Of a DNA stretch of 64,000 nt, positions 47,260-58,581 are shown piece by piece. Under the pieces are notes generated by a model, which was not told the origin of the DNA, searched no databases, and saw only the letters and a program-made list of their open reading frames with translations. The DNA is taken from NCBI GenBank assembly GCA_003415625.1, contig PYIU01000005.1, positions 2,051,001 to 2,115,000 of the forward strand, written 5' to 3'. The position numbers were made by a program, and so were the translations under genes. This stretch comes from Aquanectria penicillioides (lineage: Eukaryota > Ascomycota > Sordariomycetes > Hypocreales > Nectriaceae). Position 1 is the stretch's first letter, and every line of letters begins with the position of its first letter.

Positions 47260-50200
47260 ATGTCTCCCTGGTCGAGTCGCCGTGGGTCTCAACCCAACAA
47301 TCGCTCCTCCGGTGACCTCATCAGTCGCATTCACCACTCCGCCCTGAACACGCCTACGACGCTATCTCTAACTGGGAGCCGCTTCGACCTTTCCAACGCC
47401 CATGCCGACTCGAGCGAGTCTGACGCCGACTTGCACCCGCAGCCATCCTCGCGCTCGTCCAACAAAGCTCGCCATTCGCGCTCTATGAGCCAACCGTTCC
47501 CTTCTCTCTTCAGCGGCAAGAAGAAGAAGAGGCAGAGCTCTGTTGGCGGTCCCCCGCGTGACCTTGGCTTTGCCGACGATGACGCCGTCATGCCGCCCCA
47601 TCCACCCACCAAGACGCACACCCGCAGCGGTCCCGCTGGGAGCAAGGACTTTGCGACGGGAAACTGCATGACCTGCGGGTCGCTTGTCCGCTGGCCTAGA
47701 GAGCTCAGGGTCTTCAAGTGCACCATTTGCATGACGGTCAACGATCTTGAACCACTAAGCCCTGAGATTCAAGTGAATGGAAGGCCAAGGTCTCGACGTG
47801 AAGCCGCTCAAGGGCCCTCGAATGGCCCTCCGCCAGCGCCGCCCCGAGGTACGGGTGGCCCCATGAATTTCAGCAATAGGTTCACTACTGACGGAGCAAA
47901 TAGTTCAATGTATTTCAGTCGAGCACACCAGACGTCTCGTCCATCAATGCATTTATACCCACCTGTCTAGGAAGCTCGGCAACGCCCCGTCGCGTGCGCC
48001 TGAGAACCATCCCTCTCAATACAGCAACCTCTCCTTCCACAACCGAATGCAGTCTAATGGTCGTGGACCAGGGCCTCATGATGCTGCGACACCAAGGACC
48101 TCTCCCCCGATACATGTATCGCAATACGTCTTTGACGAGCAACCAACCCTCCATCCGAACCCTCTTCGAACCAACTCGCCTTCAGGTCGATCATATTCGA
48201 CGTCAGTCACGGAACGACCATTCGTACAGAATAGTCTACCGACTGATACCCCGAAACGACATCACAGGTCTCCCTCAAGAACCCCGGATGGCGACCACAA
48301 GAAGATTTTCAAACCCCTAGAGGACTATCTAATCGCATGTTTCAGTACGTTTGAAGGTGTGAATTCGTCCTTTGCGACACATCATTTCCGCCATCCCTCG
48401 AGAGTAGGGAGCGAACCAATTCGAAGGAAACCGGTCCCCCCTGTTCCGCAGCGTGAGCCCCCTCGTGTTCCAAATGAGTCTCAAGATCAGCGTGAAACCC
48501 GACCAACCCAGGAACCGCGCAACTCTCGAGAACAACCACAGCCGGACCCGGGAGTCTGGGATCTTGACCCCAAGTTACTTCTTTTGGGCGACTTTGCGGA
48601 GAATGGAACTTGGTGGACGGGCGGACAACAGGACATTGCGCCACCACCGAAGTCACCACCGATTCGATGTGGCAGCGATCCCTCCAAGTCATTAATCAGC
48701 GCGAAATCTCCCCAAATACACTGGGGCGATTTGACCCAATGGTATTCCTTGGTAACCAACGCTGCTGAAGGATGGTTTACAATTTATGACGAGATATCTC
48801 GAGCAGAGGATTTCCAAGGACCGACTGATCAACAACTGCAGGCAGTGGAGCGCGATCTGTTACATGCACAAGAACATGCCAGGAGGATTTTACTCAAGGC
48901 GACGGAAACGTTCCTTAAGCGACCAGGCCGACCGTTTCAAGACCCTGCTTACTTGCGATCCATTCTCATTATTCTAGAGAACCCCCTCTTTCATCAGGAC
49001 CACCAACTATTTCGTGGAGTACTCCAGAACGAGACCGAGGCCCTTACCGAGAAGAAAGAAAAGCCCCGGCATAAGGCTTCAAAAATATCTGATTCTGGCC
49101 CCTTGTCTGGTCACCACTCGGGGATTATCAAGCGCATAGTCGGCCTCCTGTCAAATTCTTCGATTGAGTGTCACAACCAACTCATCACCTGGTTTGCGAA
49201 ATACAACGTGTCACGATTTGCCAAGACGAAAGAACTGGTCTCCGGGTTTCTCACTTACCGTATGCTGCGCCAAAATGAGAAGAAACAAGAAGTCAAGATT
49301 GACATCACCGCTGGTCTAATCCCACAAATGCAGGAGGGTCGATCTGGAGCATATCTATACGATGAGATTCATGGAGGAAAGAAACCCAAGGGACCGGTCA
49401 AGAAAATCACATACAGCGACGATTGGCAAATCAAAGCTTCGGCTCGAGTTCTAGCCCTAGTTTTTGCCGCCAACAATTTACCTCATATTCGCCGTGGGGA
49501 TGAGGCATCGTCGAATCCGCACGATAATCTTGGTGCCGTCCGAGATGGTGTTCATGCCCACGGACAAATTCTACCGACCAGCGACTTTTACAACTCGATG
49601 ATTGACTATGTTGACCTCGTTGCTGATTTTGACAATTGGGAGGCAAGGAGAGGAAAGTTTTCTTTTTGCCAATATCCCTTTCTTTTGAGCATCTGGGCCA
49701 AGAATCGTATTATGGAGTACGACGCACGCCGCCAGATGCAGAGCAAAGCCCGTGATGCTTTCTTTGATAGTATCATGAGCCGGAGGAGTGTAAATCAGTT
49801 TTTGATGCTCAATGTTCGAAGAGATTGTCTGGTCGACGACAGTCTGCAAGCCGTAAGTGAGGTCATCGGTAGTGGGAGCGAGGATATCAAGAAGGGGCTC
49901 CGCATTACCTTCAAGGGTGAAGAAGGTATTGATGCCGGCGGCCTACGAAAAGAGTGGTTCTTGCTCCTAGTTAGGGAGGTTTTCAACCCAGACCACGGTT
50001 AGTACCCGTTATTGAAATTCATATTCTTCAACTAACATGTTCTCAAGGGATGTTTTTGTATGATGAGGATTCACGATACTGTTATTTCAACCCTAGTTCT
50101 TTTGAGACATCGGATCAATTCTTTTTAGTCGGCGTGGTGATGGGATTGGCAATCTACAACTCCACTATCCTCGACGTTGCCCTTCCGCCATTCGCCTTCC

Positions 50201-50970
50201 GTAAACTCATTGCCTCTGCCCCAACGCATGGCACAGGCGCATCTGCCCACCCACGGCCAGCAATGCGATATACACTCGAAGACCTCGCTGAATACCGGCC
50301 GAGATTGGCACGGGGATTGCGACAATTATTGGAGTTTGAAGGGGACGTGGAATCAACTTTTTGTCTCGACTTTGTGATCGATGTTGAGAGATATGGAACT
50401 ATTGGCCAGATTCCTCTGTGCCCTGGGGGCGAACGAATACCAGTCACGAACGGCAATCGGCGAGACTATGTGGACCTCTATGTGAGGTACATCCTTGACG
50501 TTGCTGTGACGCGACAATTCGAACCTTTTAAAAGGGGCTTCTATACAGTGTGCGGAGGCAATGCCTTGTCACTCTTCCGCCCCGAGGAGATTGAGCGCCT
50601 TATTCGAGGCTCCGACGAAGAGGTCGACATTCCGTCCCTGAGGGCGGTAGCTGAGTATGATAACTGGGGAAGTAAGAAGCCAGACGGCACTGAGCCGATG
50701 ATTGACTGGTTTTGGGAGTCGTTTCAAGCCGCCAGCCCCAAGGACCAGCGGAAGCTACTCTTGTTCATCACAGGCAGTGACCGGATCCCAGCCATGGGCG
50801 CCGCGGCCCTGCCCATCAAGATTTCTTACCTTGGCGACGACGCGGACAGGTTCCCCATTGCTAGGACATGTTTCAATATGCTGTCCTTGTCACGATATGG
50901 AAATAAAGAGAAGCTGGAGAAAATGCTGTGGACGGCTGTCCACGAGAGCGAAGGGTTTGGCCTCAAATAA
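47260..50970 (+). CDS. HUL4: HECT-type E3 ubiquitin ligase, Hul4-like
   Basis: Three exons: 47260-47848, 47919-49997 and 50048-50970. Total 3591 bp, 1196 aa, in frame. Introns of 70 and 50 bp have GTACGG and GTTAGT donors. The C-terminal HECT domain spans roughly residues 840-1196. Its N-lobe begins at LRITFKGEEGIDAGGLRKEW, and the catalytic Cys lies in ARTCFNMLSLSRYGN. The extreme C-terminus ends with an acidic, hydrophobic ESEGFGLK, as in Hul4/HECTD2-like ligases. Near residues 130-160 there is a small zinc-finger-like C-X2-C...C-X2-C (NCMTCGSLVRW, KCTICMTVND). A long Pro/Ser-rich region links the two. It transfers ubiquitin through a thioester; yeast Hul4 works in nuclear and ER-associated quality control. 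The exact ortholog call is inferred. Confidence 0.92.
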
Positions 50971-51396
50971 TTCTTACTGCACACCTGACGAGATTATGAC
51001 ACAGCATCATTTGTATTTGCTTATGAAAGTAAGAATTTGACCGGGAGGCCACCGGCTCATGGGCCTGTATAGATCTAACACCTGGGACGGAGTATATAGT
51101 TGCATGGGATACCTGGTTAACCATTCAGAGAAGGAGAGTTTCCTGAAGAAGAGCGCTGGCAACAGCGTACCTTTGACTAAACAATAAACACGTCTACAAA
51201 TAATAATTGGCAGCGGCTGCAAGTTGTGACAATGTCATTCTGCTTCATGGCTTCGTAACCGGATTATACTATGCGTGAACTAGATCAAATGGTGGTATTG
51301 GTTTTCATGTTCCCAACTAGTACACTGCCAGATGTATGGCAAGGAGTAATACACATTTATTGTACAGCCCTGTTTCTCTTCACTCCATGGCCCCTT
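50971..51396. other. Convergent 3' flanks
   Basis: A 426-bp gap between the stops of the HECT ligase (+) and the mitoribosomal protein gene (-). Nothing further is supported. Confidence 0.5.
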
Positions 51397-52222
51397 TTAC
51401 GCCTCCTCTTCCACAACACCACCCGCTGCTCGGGCACGCTTGAGCATCTCCTCCTCACGCTTCTTCTCATCACGTAAGCGTCTCACACGGTCGCGATCAA
51501 CCTCAGCCTTCTTGCGCAGGGCCTGAATTCCCTGCAACTCACGGATCTCCTCCTGGGTGGGGTGGATGACGACAGCCTTGGTCTCGGCAAGGACGAACTC
51601 GAGGATGTGTGACGAGTGCTTCTTGGTCATATCAATGGTGATGACACGCTCGTCGGCGTCGGGGTAGGGACCTTGGACATGTTGTCTCGGGACGAGGCGG
51701 CCTGGCTGCGCTTCTCGGGGGTCGAGTCAGCGCTGGCGTCGGGCTTGCGCATGAAGATGGACAGCGTGGGAGCCTGCTCGTTTTGCGAGTGGCGGTTGAC
51801 GATCATGGGGATCGAAGGGTTGTGATACTTGAGGCGGGGGAGGTTCTCGAGCCAGAATTTTCTGCAATTCGGAGGAGCTTCAAGTTAGAACTTGCAGGAA
51901 ACTTGCGGTGATGCCCCTCAGGGCGGAGGATGGTGGCATGATGAGGGAACGCACCTGGCACCCATGTGACCGCCGTTCAAGGTTCGGGCAAAGTCGAGAT
52001 GGATTCTAGTGACCTCCGAGGGGAGGATTGCAGCACCGGGACCGCATTGGATGTTGATGATCTGTGAGGCGTGAGCAATGGGGAGCTGGTGATGTGTCGA
52101 TGTCAAGGTGAATCTACCTTCTGTGGGAATGAGTTAGCACTGACTGCCAGGAATCACTGTGGCGGAGACTTTAAGAAACGTACCTTGCGAAGCAAGTTTA
52201 ATCTTTCTCCGAGGGACCTCAT
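51397..52222 (-). CDS. Mitochondrial ribosomal protein with L51/S25/CI-B8 fold, one frameshift
   Basis: Four exons: 52222-52184, 52118-52120 (AAG only), 52061-51955 and 51861-51397. One base must be added at the G run 51661-51664; the total is then 615 bp, 204 aa. The thioredoxin-like L51/S25/CI-B8 domain is seen in QCGPGAAILPSEVTRIHLDF, NGGHMGARKFW and LPRLKYHNPSIPMIVNRH. This is the pattern of small fungal mitoribosomal proteins such as the MRP49/mL61 type. The C-terminus is a charged helix (KAEVDRDRVRRLRDEKKREE). The repaired junction reads SKVPTPDADERVITIDMTKK. The exact subunit name is not certain. It is divergent from the GEP3-like GTPase, 321 bp away. Confidence 0.82.
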
Positions 52223-52543
52223 TGTGAGAGAATTCGAGCCTCCCAATGCCAATTCTCCCGAACAAAGCCTTGCGTCCGTCGCGATATGCTTTGAAAAGTC
52301 GAGTCTGAGGACCCAGAAAATCCGCCAGACCCCTACGTGAGAGGTAGCGGCGGGCCGAACGTTGACCCGGCAGGCCGGGGCCTGAGGATTTGGAGTGGGG
52401 CACTCGCATGGAAGGCCCTGTCGCGTGCCTGGAGCCCTGGACGCGGACCAACGCTTGTAAGTGGGAAATTTTTGGCAGCTTTTGGCTCGACTTTTGCGAC
52501 GACATCGTCAAAAGTCGGCTACACTACAGCGATTCCACCCGCA
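52223..52543. promoter_or_regulatory. Shared divergent promoter, mitoribosomal protein and GEP3-like GTPase
   Basis: 321 bp separate the two start codons. The reading frame upstream of 52544 stays open to 52337 but looks non-coding. Promoter function is inferred from spacing. Confidence 0.55.
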
Positions 52544-54793
52544 ATGCACCGGGCATTGTCATCACGGTGGCTCAACCGAGCGCTCAGTATCGGTGAGGCG
52601 TCGTCATCGACTGCAGTGCCGCTATTTCTATGTCCCGCTGTTGGCTCTGCTCCCCGCTGGACGAAGACGCCTCTTGTGGCTCCATCCTCACGACAGATCG
52701 TTTACTCTCGTCGACTGAACCATGCCAACGCCACGACGGGCGATACAACTGCCTCTATTCCTAAACCTCCCGCCCCTTCAGATCCTGCCCCAGCAGATAT
52801 CACGCCCCAAGATGCCACCCCCAAAGGAGACTACCATTGAACTGCTCTGGCTGTGGTGCCTTTTCGCAGACTAGCGATCCTCTTCAGCTGGGATACTTTG
52901 ACCTGGAGAGCAAGAGGGTCAGGAGATGGATAAACCCACCTACATACCAACCGCGGAGCAATGAAAACCAAGAGGATGGAGTCGTGGATAACGTGCTCAA
53001 GTCTCTGGACCAGGCCAAGCTTCAAGAGCTAGGACTCGATCCCAACCTACTCATGGCAGGTTCGGAGACGGAGGGCGCTGCAATGGCGGGCAAGTTTGAC
53101 TGTGAAGATGCTTGGGGTGTAAGTCGCTGACCATTGCAATTTCAGAGCGTGCACCCGATAAACAACCTGTATGCGATCGATGTCACAATCTCCAGCACTA
53201 TAGCATTTCTAGCGACACCGCCAAGGTTCCCATGTTCCACCCGACTGTCGAGACCTTGCGCGAGACAATCGAAGAGTCCCCGCACAAGTACAACCACATC
53301 TATCATGTCATTGATGCCGCTGATTTTCCCATGTCGCTAATCCCCAGGTTGAATGTCCTGCTGGGTGACATCCCGCTGCGAACCCGCAACCGACGCTCTC
53401 GCGCAGGCAAGTACATGAAGGATCGCCGGACCGAGCTTAGCTTCATCATCACTCGAAGCGATCTACTCGGCCCGAAGAAGGAGATGGTGGATGCGATGAT
53501 GCCGTACCTTCGGGACGTTCTGCGAGATGCACTGGGACGACTGGGTGGCCGAGTCCGTCTCGGCAACGTTAGATGTGTTAGCGCTAGGCGTGACTGGTGG
53601 ACTAAGGATCTCAAGGAAGACATTTGGAAGCGTGGTGGCGCAGGCTGGATGGTCGGCAAGGTCAATGTCGGAAAAAGTCAGCTCTTCGAGGCTGTCTATC
53701 CTAAGGGTAGGATGGGCAACTTTGCAAACGGGAAAGGCGCCTCGTTGTCGACATATCCTCGCGCAACACTTGACGCCGAGCCCATCGAAGACGAAATTAC
53801 AGAGGACCTGAGCGACCCTTGGGAAGATGTTGAGATTGGAGATTTGCTGCCCCCCCTCAACCCGCAAGGAACTACCCGGATATGCCCCTCGTTTCTTCAC
53901 TTCCAGGCACGACGGCGTCCCCTATCCGAGTTCCCTTTGGAAACGGAAAGGGGGAGTTAATCGACTTGCCCGGCCTGGCTCGGAGCGACCTGGATCTCTT
54001 TGTCAAGGAAGAGCACAGACAATCGATGATTATGAAGCAACGAATCGTCCCTGAGCAGATTTCATTCAAGCAGGGCAAATCACTGATTCTTGGAGGAGGA
54101 CTGATCCGTATCACACCCCGCACCCCGGACATGGTCTTTTTAGCCTACAACTTCACCCCTCTGGAGGAGCATCTCACCCAGACGGAAAAAGCAGTTGATT
54201 TCCAAAACCAGACTCGAAAGTCTGTCGGTGTCCCAAGCATCATGTTGGATGGTATTGGTGAAAGGATGAAGCATGCAGGCACCTTCGAGCTGTCTCACGA
54301 TGTTACCAAGAAAAGGGCTGGTCCGTTGACCAGGAAGAGTGCCGTTGGGTTACAAGTGGATAGGCTCCCATTCAGGGTGCTTTCGACGGATATCCTGATT
54401 GAAGGAGTGGGCTATGTCGAGTTGGTTGCTCAAGTCCGAGCACGAGACATTGAAGCACCACCTCCTACTGTTCGGCGCGTTCGCCGAACCTCACAACAGA
54501 CGGATGAGAGCTCTGATCCATTTGCAGCTCTCATCAATCAGCGCAGAGATTCAGAGGAAACCTTTGTTGAAGAGTTTGAAGAGTCCAACGAGCCGGTTGG
54601 GCCTAGATGGCCAGCCGTGGATGTCTTTAGTCCCGAGGGTCGGTTCGTCGGGTCGCGAAGGCCGATCAATGGATGGCTGAACAACAAGCCTCGTGTGCTT
54701 GACAAGCACAAGAAGAGCCGACCGCGACGAAGCATGAGGGGCGAGAAGAAGAAAACCAAGGCGGTGCGACGAGCGGCCCAGGCCTCCGAATGA
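52544..54793 (+). CDS. GEP3: Mitochondrial YqeH-type GTPase, Gep3-like, two frameshifts
   Basis: Circularly permuted GTPase needed for mitochondrial small-subunit ribosome assembly. The N-terminus is a mitochondrial presequence (MHRALSSRWLNRALS). The zinc-finger pairs are NCSGCGAF and VCDRCHNLQHY. The permuted order is visible: G4-like ITRSDLLGPKK first, then G1 VGKVNVGKSQ, then G3 IDLPGLAR. One base is missing near 52822-52828 and one C is missing from the seven-C run at 53850-53856 (eight gives DLLPPPQPARNYPDMP). Between the two Zn pairs is a stretch at 53117-53145 with perfect donor, branch and acceptor sequences that must be removed to keep the frame, but it is only 29 nt. The repaired protein is 740 aa. 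The ATG at 52544 is preferred for the presequence. Confidence 0.88.
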
Positions 54794-55291
54794 AGTTGGC
54801 GTGTGACGCATTGATCTATTGATGTAACATGATGCATGTACTGTATTGTATACCTACGTACCTTAGAAAGATAGAATGTACAATTAGCCCTGTATAAACC
54901 AAAAGCTACTCATGAATCATTTCAAAAAGAGCAGCCCATTCTCCGTGAGATGCGAAGAAATAAGCGCAGCCAGTTGGGTGATTCCGTGTCCCATCTCTAC
55001 CATAATTATGGCGGGATCGCCGCTGTGCCTGCATTCCAGGGATCAGCTCATCACCAGGCTATGACGTGGGGCAACCCCGGATTTTATGCCCCTCCAAAAC
55101 CCAACGACATTTCTTTGCCGCCGATTTCTCATCGGGCGCGTGATCTTGAACAACACCACCTCACCCGCTCCACAAGAATACAGAGGAAGATCGAAGAAAC
55201 CGAAGAATACCCAGTGCACAGGGACTCAGAATATAACAGTAACCGCCACTCTCTTGCACGGGGGACCGCATGCTACGAGGCCATCGCCATC
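54794..55291. other. Intergenic region between GEP3-like gene and YPI1
   Basis: A 498-bp gap holding the 3' flank of the GTPase gene and the YPI1 promoter and leader. The frame upstream of the YPI1 start is open back to 54950 but has no coding character. Confidence 0.5.
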
Positions 55292-55523
55292 ATGTCTCAG
55301 CGACAGCAGCAGCAACAGCAGCAGCGCGCCTCGGCGCCCTCCCAAACGCAAACTGAGCCAGCGACGCAGTCTCCTCCGGCAGAGTCTAGCACACAGGCTC
55401 CGCGTATTCTTCGTCTGCGGGGCGCGAACCAGTCGACCGGCCGGTCGGTGCAGTGGGCGGAAGACGTGGTTGACAACGAGGGTCTTGGACGGAAAAGTTC
55501 CAAAGGTATGGGACCAACACTTC

Positions 55524-55580
<57 letters not shown>

Positions 55581-55901
55581 TTCACGCCACTACTGCTAAA
55601 CCAGGCTAATATTGTAACCTAAATAGTTTGTTGCATCTATCACCGACCCAAGGCCGTGGATGAATCAAGCGACGAGTCCTCGTCCGACTCTTCAGATTCC
55701 GACTCTGACTCAGGCTCGGAGCCCGACGGTGCGCGACCCGCTGGCGGCAAAGGACGTGCCTGTGGACATGGACACAAGCACGACCACGGACGTGGCCGGA
55801 GAAGTAAGAAGAGCAAGGACAAGAGAGCGCCGAGCCCGAATGCCTACGAGAAGGTACCGAAGCCGAAACCTCGGGATGGATCCGACGCAACCAAGGCCTA
55901 G
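55292..55901 (+). CDS. YPI1: Type 1 protein phosphatase regulator Ypi1
   Basis: Two exons: 55292-55505 and 55627-55901, with a 121-bp intron (GTATGG donor, TAG acceptor). Total 489 bp, 162 aa, in frame. Ypi1, the relative of human inhibitor-3 (PPP1R11), binds the PP1 catalytic subunit Glc7. The diagnostic segment crosses the intron: SVQWAEDVVDNEGLG, RKSSK and then VCCIYHRPKAVDESS. The first of these holds the PP1-docking RVxW-like motif (here SVQW). The N-terminus is Gln-rich and the C-terminus is Asp/Ser-rich with a HGHKHDHGRGRRSKKSKDKR basic and His-rich region. Length is typical. Most of the intron is a CT microsatellite. Confidence 0.94.
55527..55578. repeat. CT microsatellite in YPI1 intron
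   Basis: About 26 CT units filling nearly half of the YPI1 intron. The repeat is pyrimidine-only on the coding strand and lies between donor and branch site. Confidence 0.95.
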
Positions 55902-56273
55902 CGGCATTGCTGGGTCGAGGATGATAAAAGGAAAAGGAAAATGGCAACCAAGATACTACAGCAACGGAGTGGCCTTCTAATGATTACGAGTCAAGATAGA
56001 ACACCAGTCTAGTTTGGAGATGGGGGGTTTTAAGAGGTTTTCAGGTCAGGGGGGGACATATATACCATTCACACGAGAACGAGCGAGCATCATGACTATA
56101 GATAGATACAATTCTCATATTTGGCAACTGGGCGTCTTTCCCACGGTTTCTGTTATACAAAGGGTATCAATCCGTATTTTGAGCATCCGTGAACATCTGT
56201 CTACCCATGCAATCAAGACCATTAAGAAACAAGTCATGTCAAACATACAAATACAGGCGGATGACTCTGAGGC
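55902..56273. other. Convergent 3' flanks
   Basis: A 372-bp gap between the stops of YPI1 (+) and the GatC-like gene (-). No other feature is supported. Confidence 0.5.
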
Positions 56274-56849
56274 TCAATCCGATCCCTCGACCTGCTTCTT
56301 TCCGCTTTGCACAATAAAGTACCGCCCGGCCGTCCTCGATGCTGCACTCAACGCATCCCAGTCCTCGGCCTCAGATTTGACCTTCTCTTGCACTCGCTTG
56401 GGTCGTTGGTAATGTCCCACGAGGGCCTCGTTCTTGAGCACGTCCTCGAGGGCGTCCAGCCCGACGGTATTCTCCTCCAGCGCCTCGGAAGTCTCATCGC
56501 GGATGGCGCGCAGGGGCTCGACGCCCGTGGTATCGACGCGTTGGACGGCGCGGACAAACTGCAGCTGGCTCTGTAGGGTGGCAATCATGGCAGCTTCGGC
56601 CTCGAGGCTGCTGGGGAGCGGGAGGGCCGAGAGACGCAGGAGGTGGTGCAGCTGGGAGGGCGTGATGCGCTCTGGGGGAGCCGAGGATGACGATGGAAGA
56701 AGGCTGCGGACGGACCAACTTGGTTTGGAGAGGATATCGGCAGCGGTGGATTTGGTCGTGAGAGATCGAGTGCCTGAGGGATTGGGGATGCGAGACGTGG
56801 TTGTGACGGCACGCTGGAGGGCAAGACGGCAGGACGGACAGAGCGCCAT
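56274..56849 (-). CDS. GatC-like subunit of mitochondrial Glu-tRNA(Gln) amidotransferase
   Basis: Single exon, 576 bp, 191 aa. Its likely role is to stabilise the mitochondrial GatAB amidotransferase, which turns Glu-tRNA(Gln) into Gln-tRNA(Gln). The N-terminus is basic and Ser/Thr-rich (CRLALQRAVTTTSRIPNPSG), fitting mitochondrial import. Residues about 70-135 follow the GatC pattern: ITPSQLHHLLRLSALPLP, then helices with LQFVRAVQRVDTTGVEPL and a charged RAIRDETSEA. The C-terminal YFIVQSGKKQ is a common ending in this fungal group. Translation could start ten codons upstream at 56879, but MALCPSCRLA fits better as the start of the presequence. It is divergent from SEC17. Function is from family resemblance only. 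Confidence 0.82.
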   Translation of the reverse strand: MALCPSCRLALQRAVTTTSRIPNPSGTRSLTTKSTAADILSKPSWSVRSLLPSSSSAPPERITPSQLHHLLRLSALPLPSSLEAEAAMIATLQSQLQFVRAVQRVDTTGVEPLRAIRDETSEALEENTVGLDALEDVLKNEALVGHYQRPKRVQEKVKSEAEDWDALSAASRTAGRYFIVQSGKKQVEGSD

Positions 56850-57409
56850 TGTGTGGGTTTCAGCCAGCTCTAAAAACAAGCAATAGTGGTGGTGGAATTG
56901 GAGATTATGGTACGAGTTTATGTGGTTTGGGCTGTAGAGGAGGGAATTGTCTTGCGGCTTGTGGTGATTGCGATTCCAATTGGAAGCTGAAATTCGTCAA
57001 TTCTTGCCTGTCATGAGAGCTACAAGGCTGGGGGGGGGGGGGGGGGGGGCGCTGTGGCTGTCTCCCAAGTCTCCAGGCGGGTACTCGGTACTTTAGGGAC
57101 TGCAGGGTTGGGCTTCTAGCGGGCGATAGAGTGGTCACCTCACTGAAGGATTCAGTGTCAGCCACATCCCGGAAACGGAGATGCCTGGGCCTAGCAACCC
57201 CACCAAGCCTGACGTTTTTGATGCAATGTGGCTCAGGCGGACCCTCGTCGTCATAGCTCAGCCGCCGGCAACCTGCAACACCGACAGCACAGCAACTACC
57301 AGATTGTCCCTCGCGACACCATCCAAATCCAAACACCGTCGCCTCTGCGCTGCTACGGGTTCCCCCCAATTTTACTCCCTCATATTACCCTCCCCAGAAC
57401 GCCGCAATC
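56850..57409. promoter_or_regulatory. Divergent promoter region with a long G run
   Basis: 560 bp between the GatC-like and SEC17 starts. It contains an uninterrupted run of about 20 G at 57030-57049, which could form a G-quadruplex. Promoter function is inferred from position. Confidence 0.5.
57030..57049. repeat. Poly-G tract
   Basis: A run of about 20 G bases midway between two divergent genes. Its true length is uncertain given the homopolymer errors seen elsewhere. Confidence 0.85.
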
Positions 57410-58581
57410 ATGGCCCAAGACCCTCGCGCACTCCTCCAGAAGGTTCGCTGCCCCCATCTCTCAACCCCTCCCCCACCTTGAACCCCATGGCTCGCTCACC
57501 CCAGCGGCGCTGCTTATGGTTTTGGGTGATTTGACCAGCCACGACTGACCAAACCGCACTTTACAGGCCGAAAGGACGCTGCAAGGCGCCGGCAGCGGCT
57601 TCAGCTTCTTTGGTGGCCGAGATGAAAAGTACCAGGATGCCGCCGACCTGTTCACCCAGGCTGGCAATGCCTTCAAGATGCAGAAGCAGGGTGCGTGCAA
57701 GAAAAACTGCCCGACTTTTCCATCCTCCACTATCATAGGCCGACCTTGGCTGACGCAGCTCCGCGCGATCTATAGATATCGATGCCGGAAAGGCCTTCGA
57801 GCAGGCCGCCAAGGTCCAGACCGAGAGGCTCAAGGAGCCCGATGACGCCGCCAACTCCCTCGTCGATGCCTTCAAGGCCTATCGAAAGGCCGACCCACAA
57901 GCCGCTGCTCGCTGCCTCAACGTCGCTATTGACCGCTACTGCGCCAAGGGAAACTTCCGCCGCGCCGCCTCCCACAAGGAGAACCTCGGTGAGCTGTTCG
58001 AGGTCGACCTAGGCGACAACAAGTCTGCTCTTGAGTGCTACGAGGCCGCCGCTGGTTGGTATGAGGGCGACAATGCCATGGCGTGAGTTCCCCCTCGTTC
58101 TTTTATGTTGCAATGCAATCTAATAGCCGCATGCGTGACTGACACAATGGGTTTTATTTAATACAGTCTTGCCAACAAACTCTGGCTCAAGGTTGCTGAC
58201 CTCGCCGCCATTGATGGCGACTACTACAAAGCCATTGAGAACTACGAGAAGGTGGCTGAGGCATCCATCAACAACAACCTCATGAAGTACAGCGTCAAGG
58301 AATACCTCCTCAAGGCCGGCATCTGTCAGCTTGCCAGCGGTGACCTGGTGGCCGCCCAGCGCGCCCTCGAGAAGTACTGCGACCTCGACCCCTCCTTCGG
58401 CGCCCAGCGTGAGCACCAGCTGCTTGTCGACCTGTGCGAGAGCATTGAGGCCAAGTCCCAAGAGCAGTTCTCCGACCGCCTGTACCAGTTTGACCAGATC
58501 AGCAAGTTCGACAAGTGGAAGACCGCCCTCCTGGTCCGCATCAAGAACAGCATCGAGGAGGCTGATGACGAGTTCGCGTAA
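57410..58581 (+). CDS. SEC17: Alpha-SNAP vesicle fusion factor
   Basis: Four exons: 57410-57442, 57567-57690, 57776-58082 and 58167-58581. Total 879 bp, 292 aa, exactly the usual family length, and in frame. Sec17 recruits the NSF ATPase Sec18 to SNARE bundles so that they can be taken apart after membrane fusion. The N-terminal membrane-binding loop is seen in GSGFSFFGGRDEKY. The body is a TPR-like helical solenoid (DAADLFTQAGNAFKMQK, CLNVAIDRYCAKGNFRRAA, YYKAIENYEKVAEASINNN). The C-terminus ends in an acidic EEADDEFA with the conserved DKWKTALLVRIKN that contacts and activates Sec18. The introns have GTTCGC, GTGCGT and GTGAGT donors. Identification is firm. Confidence 0.97.
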
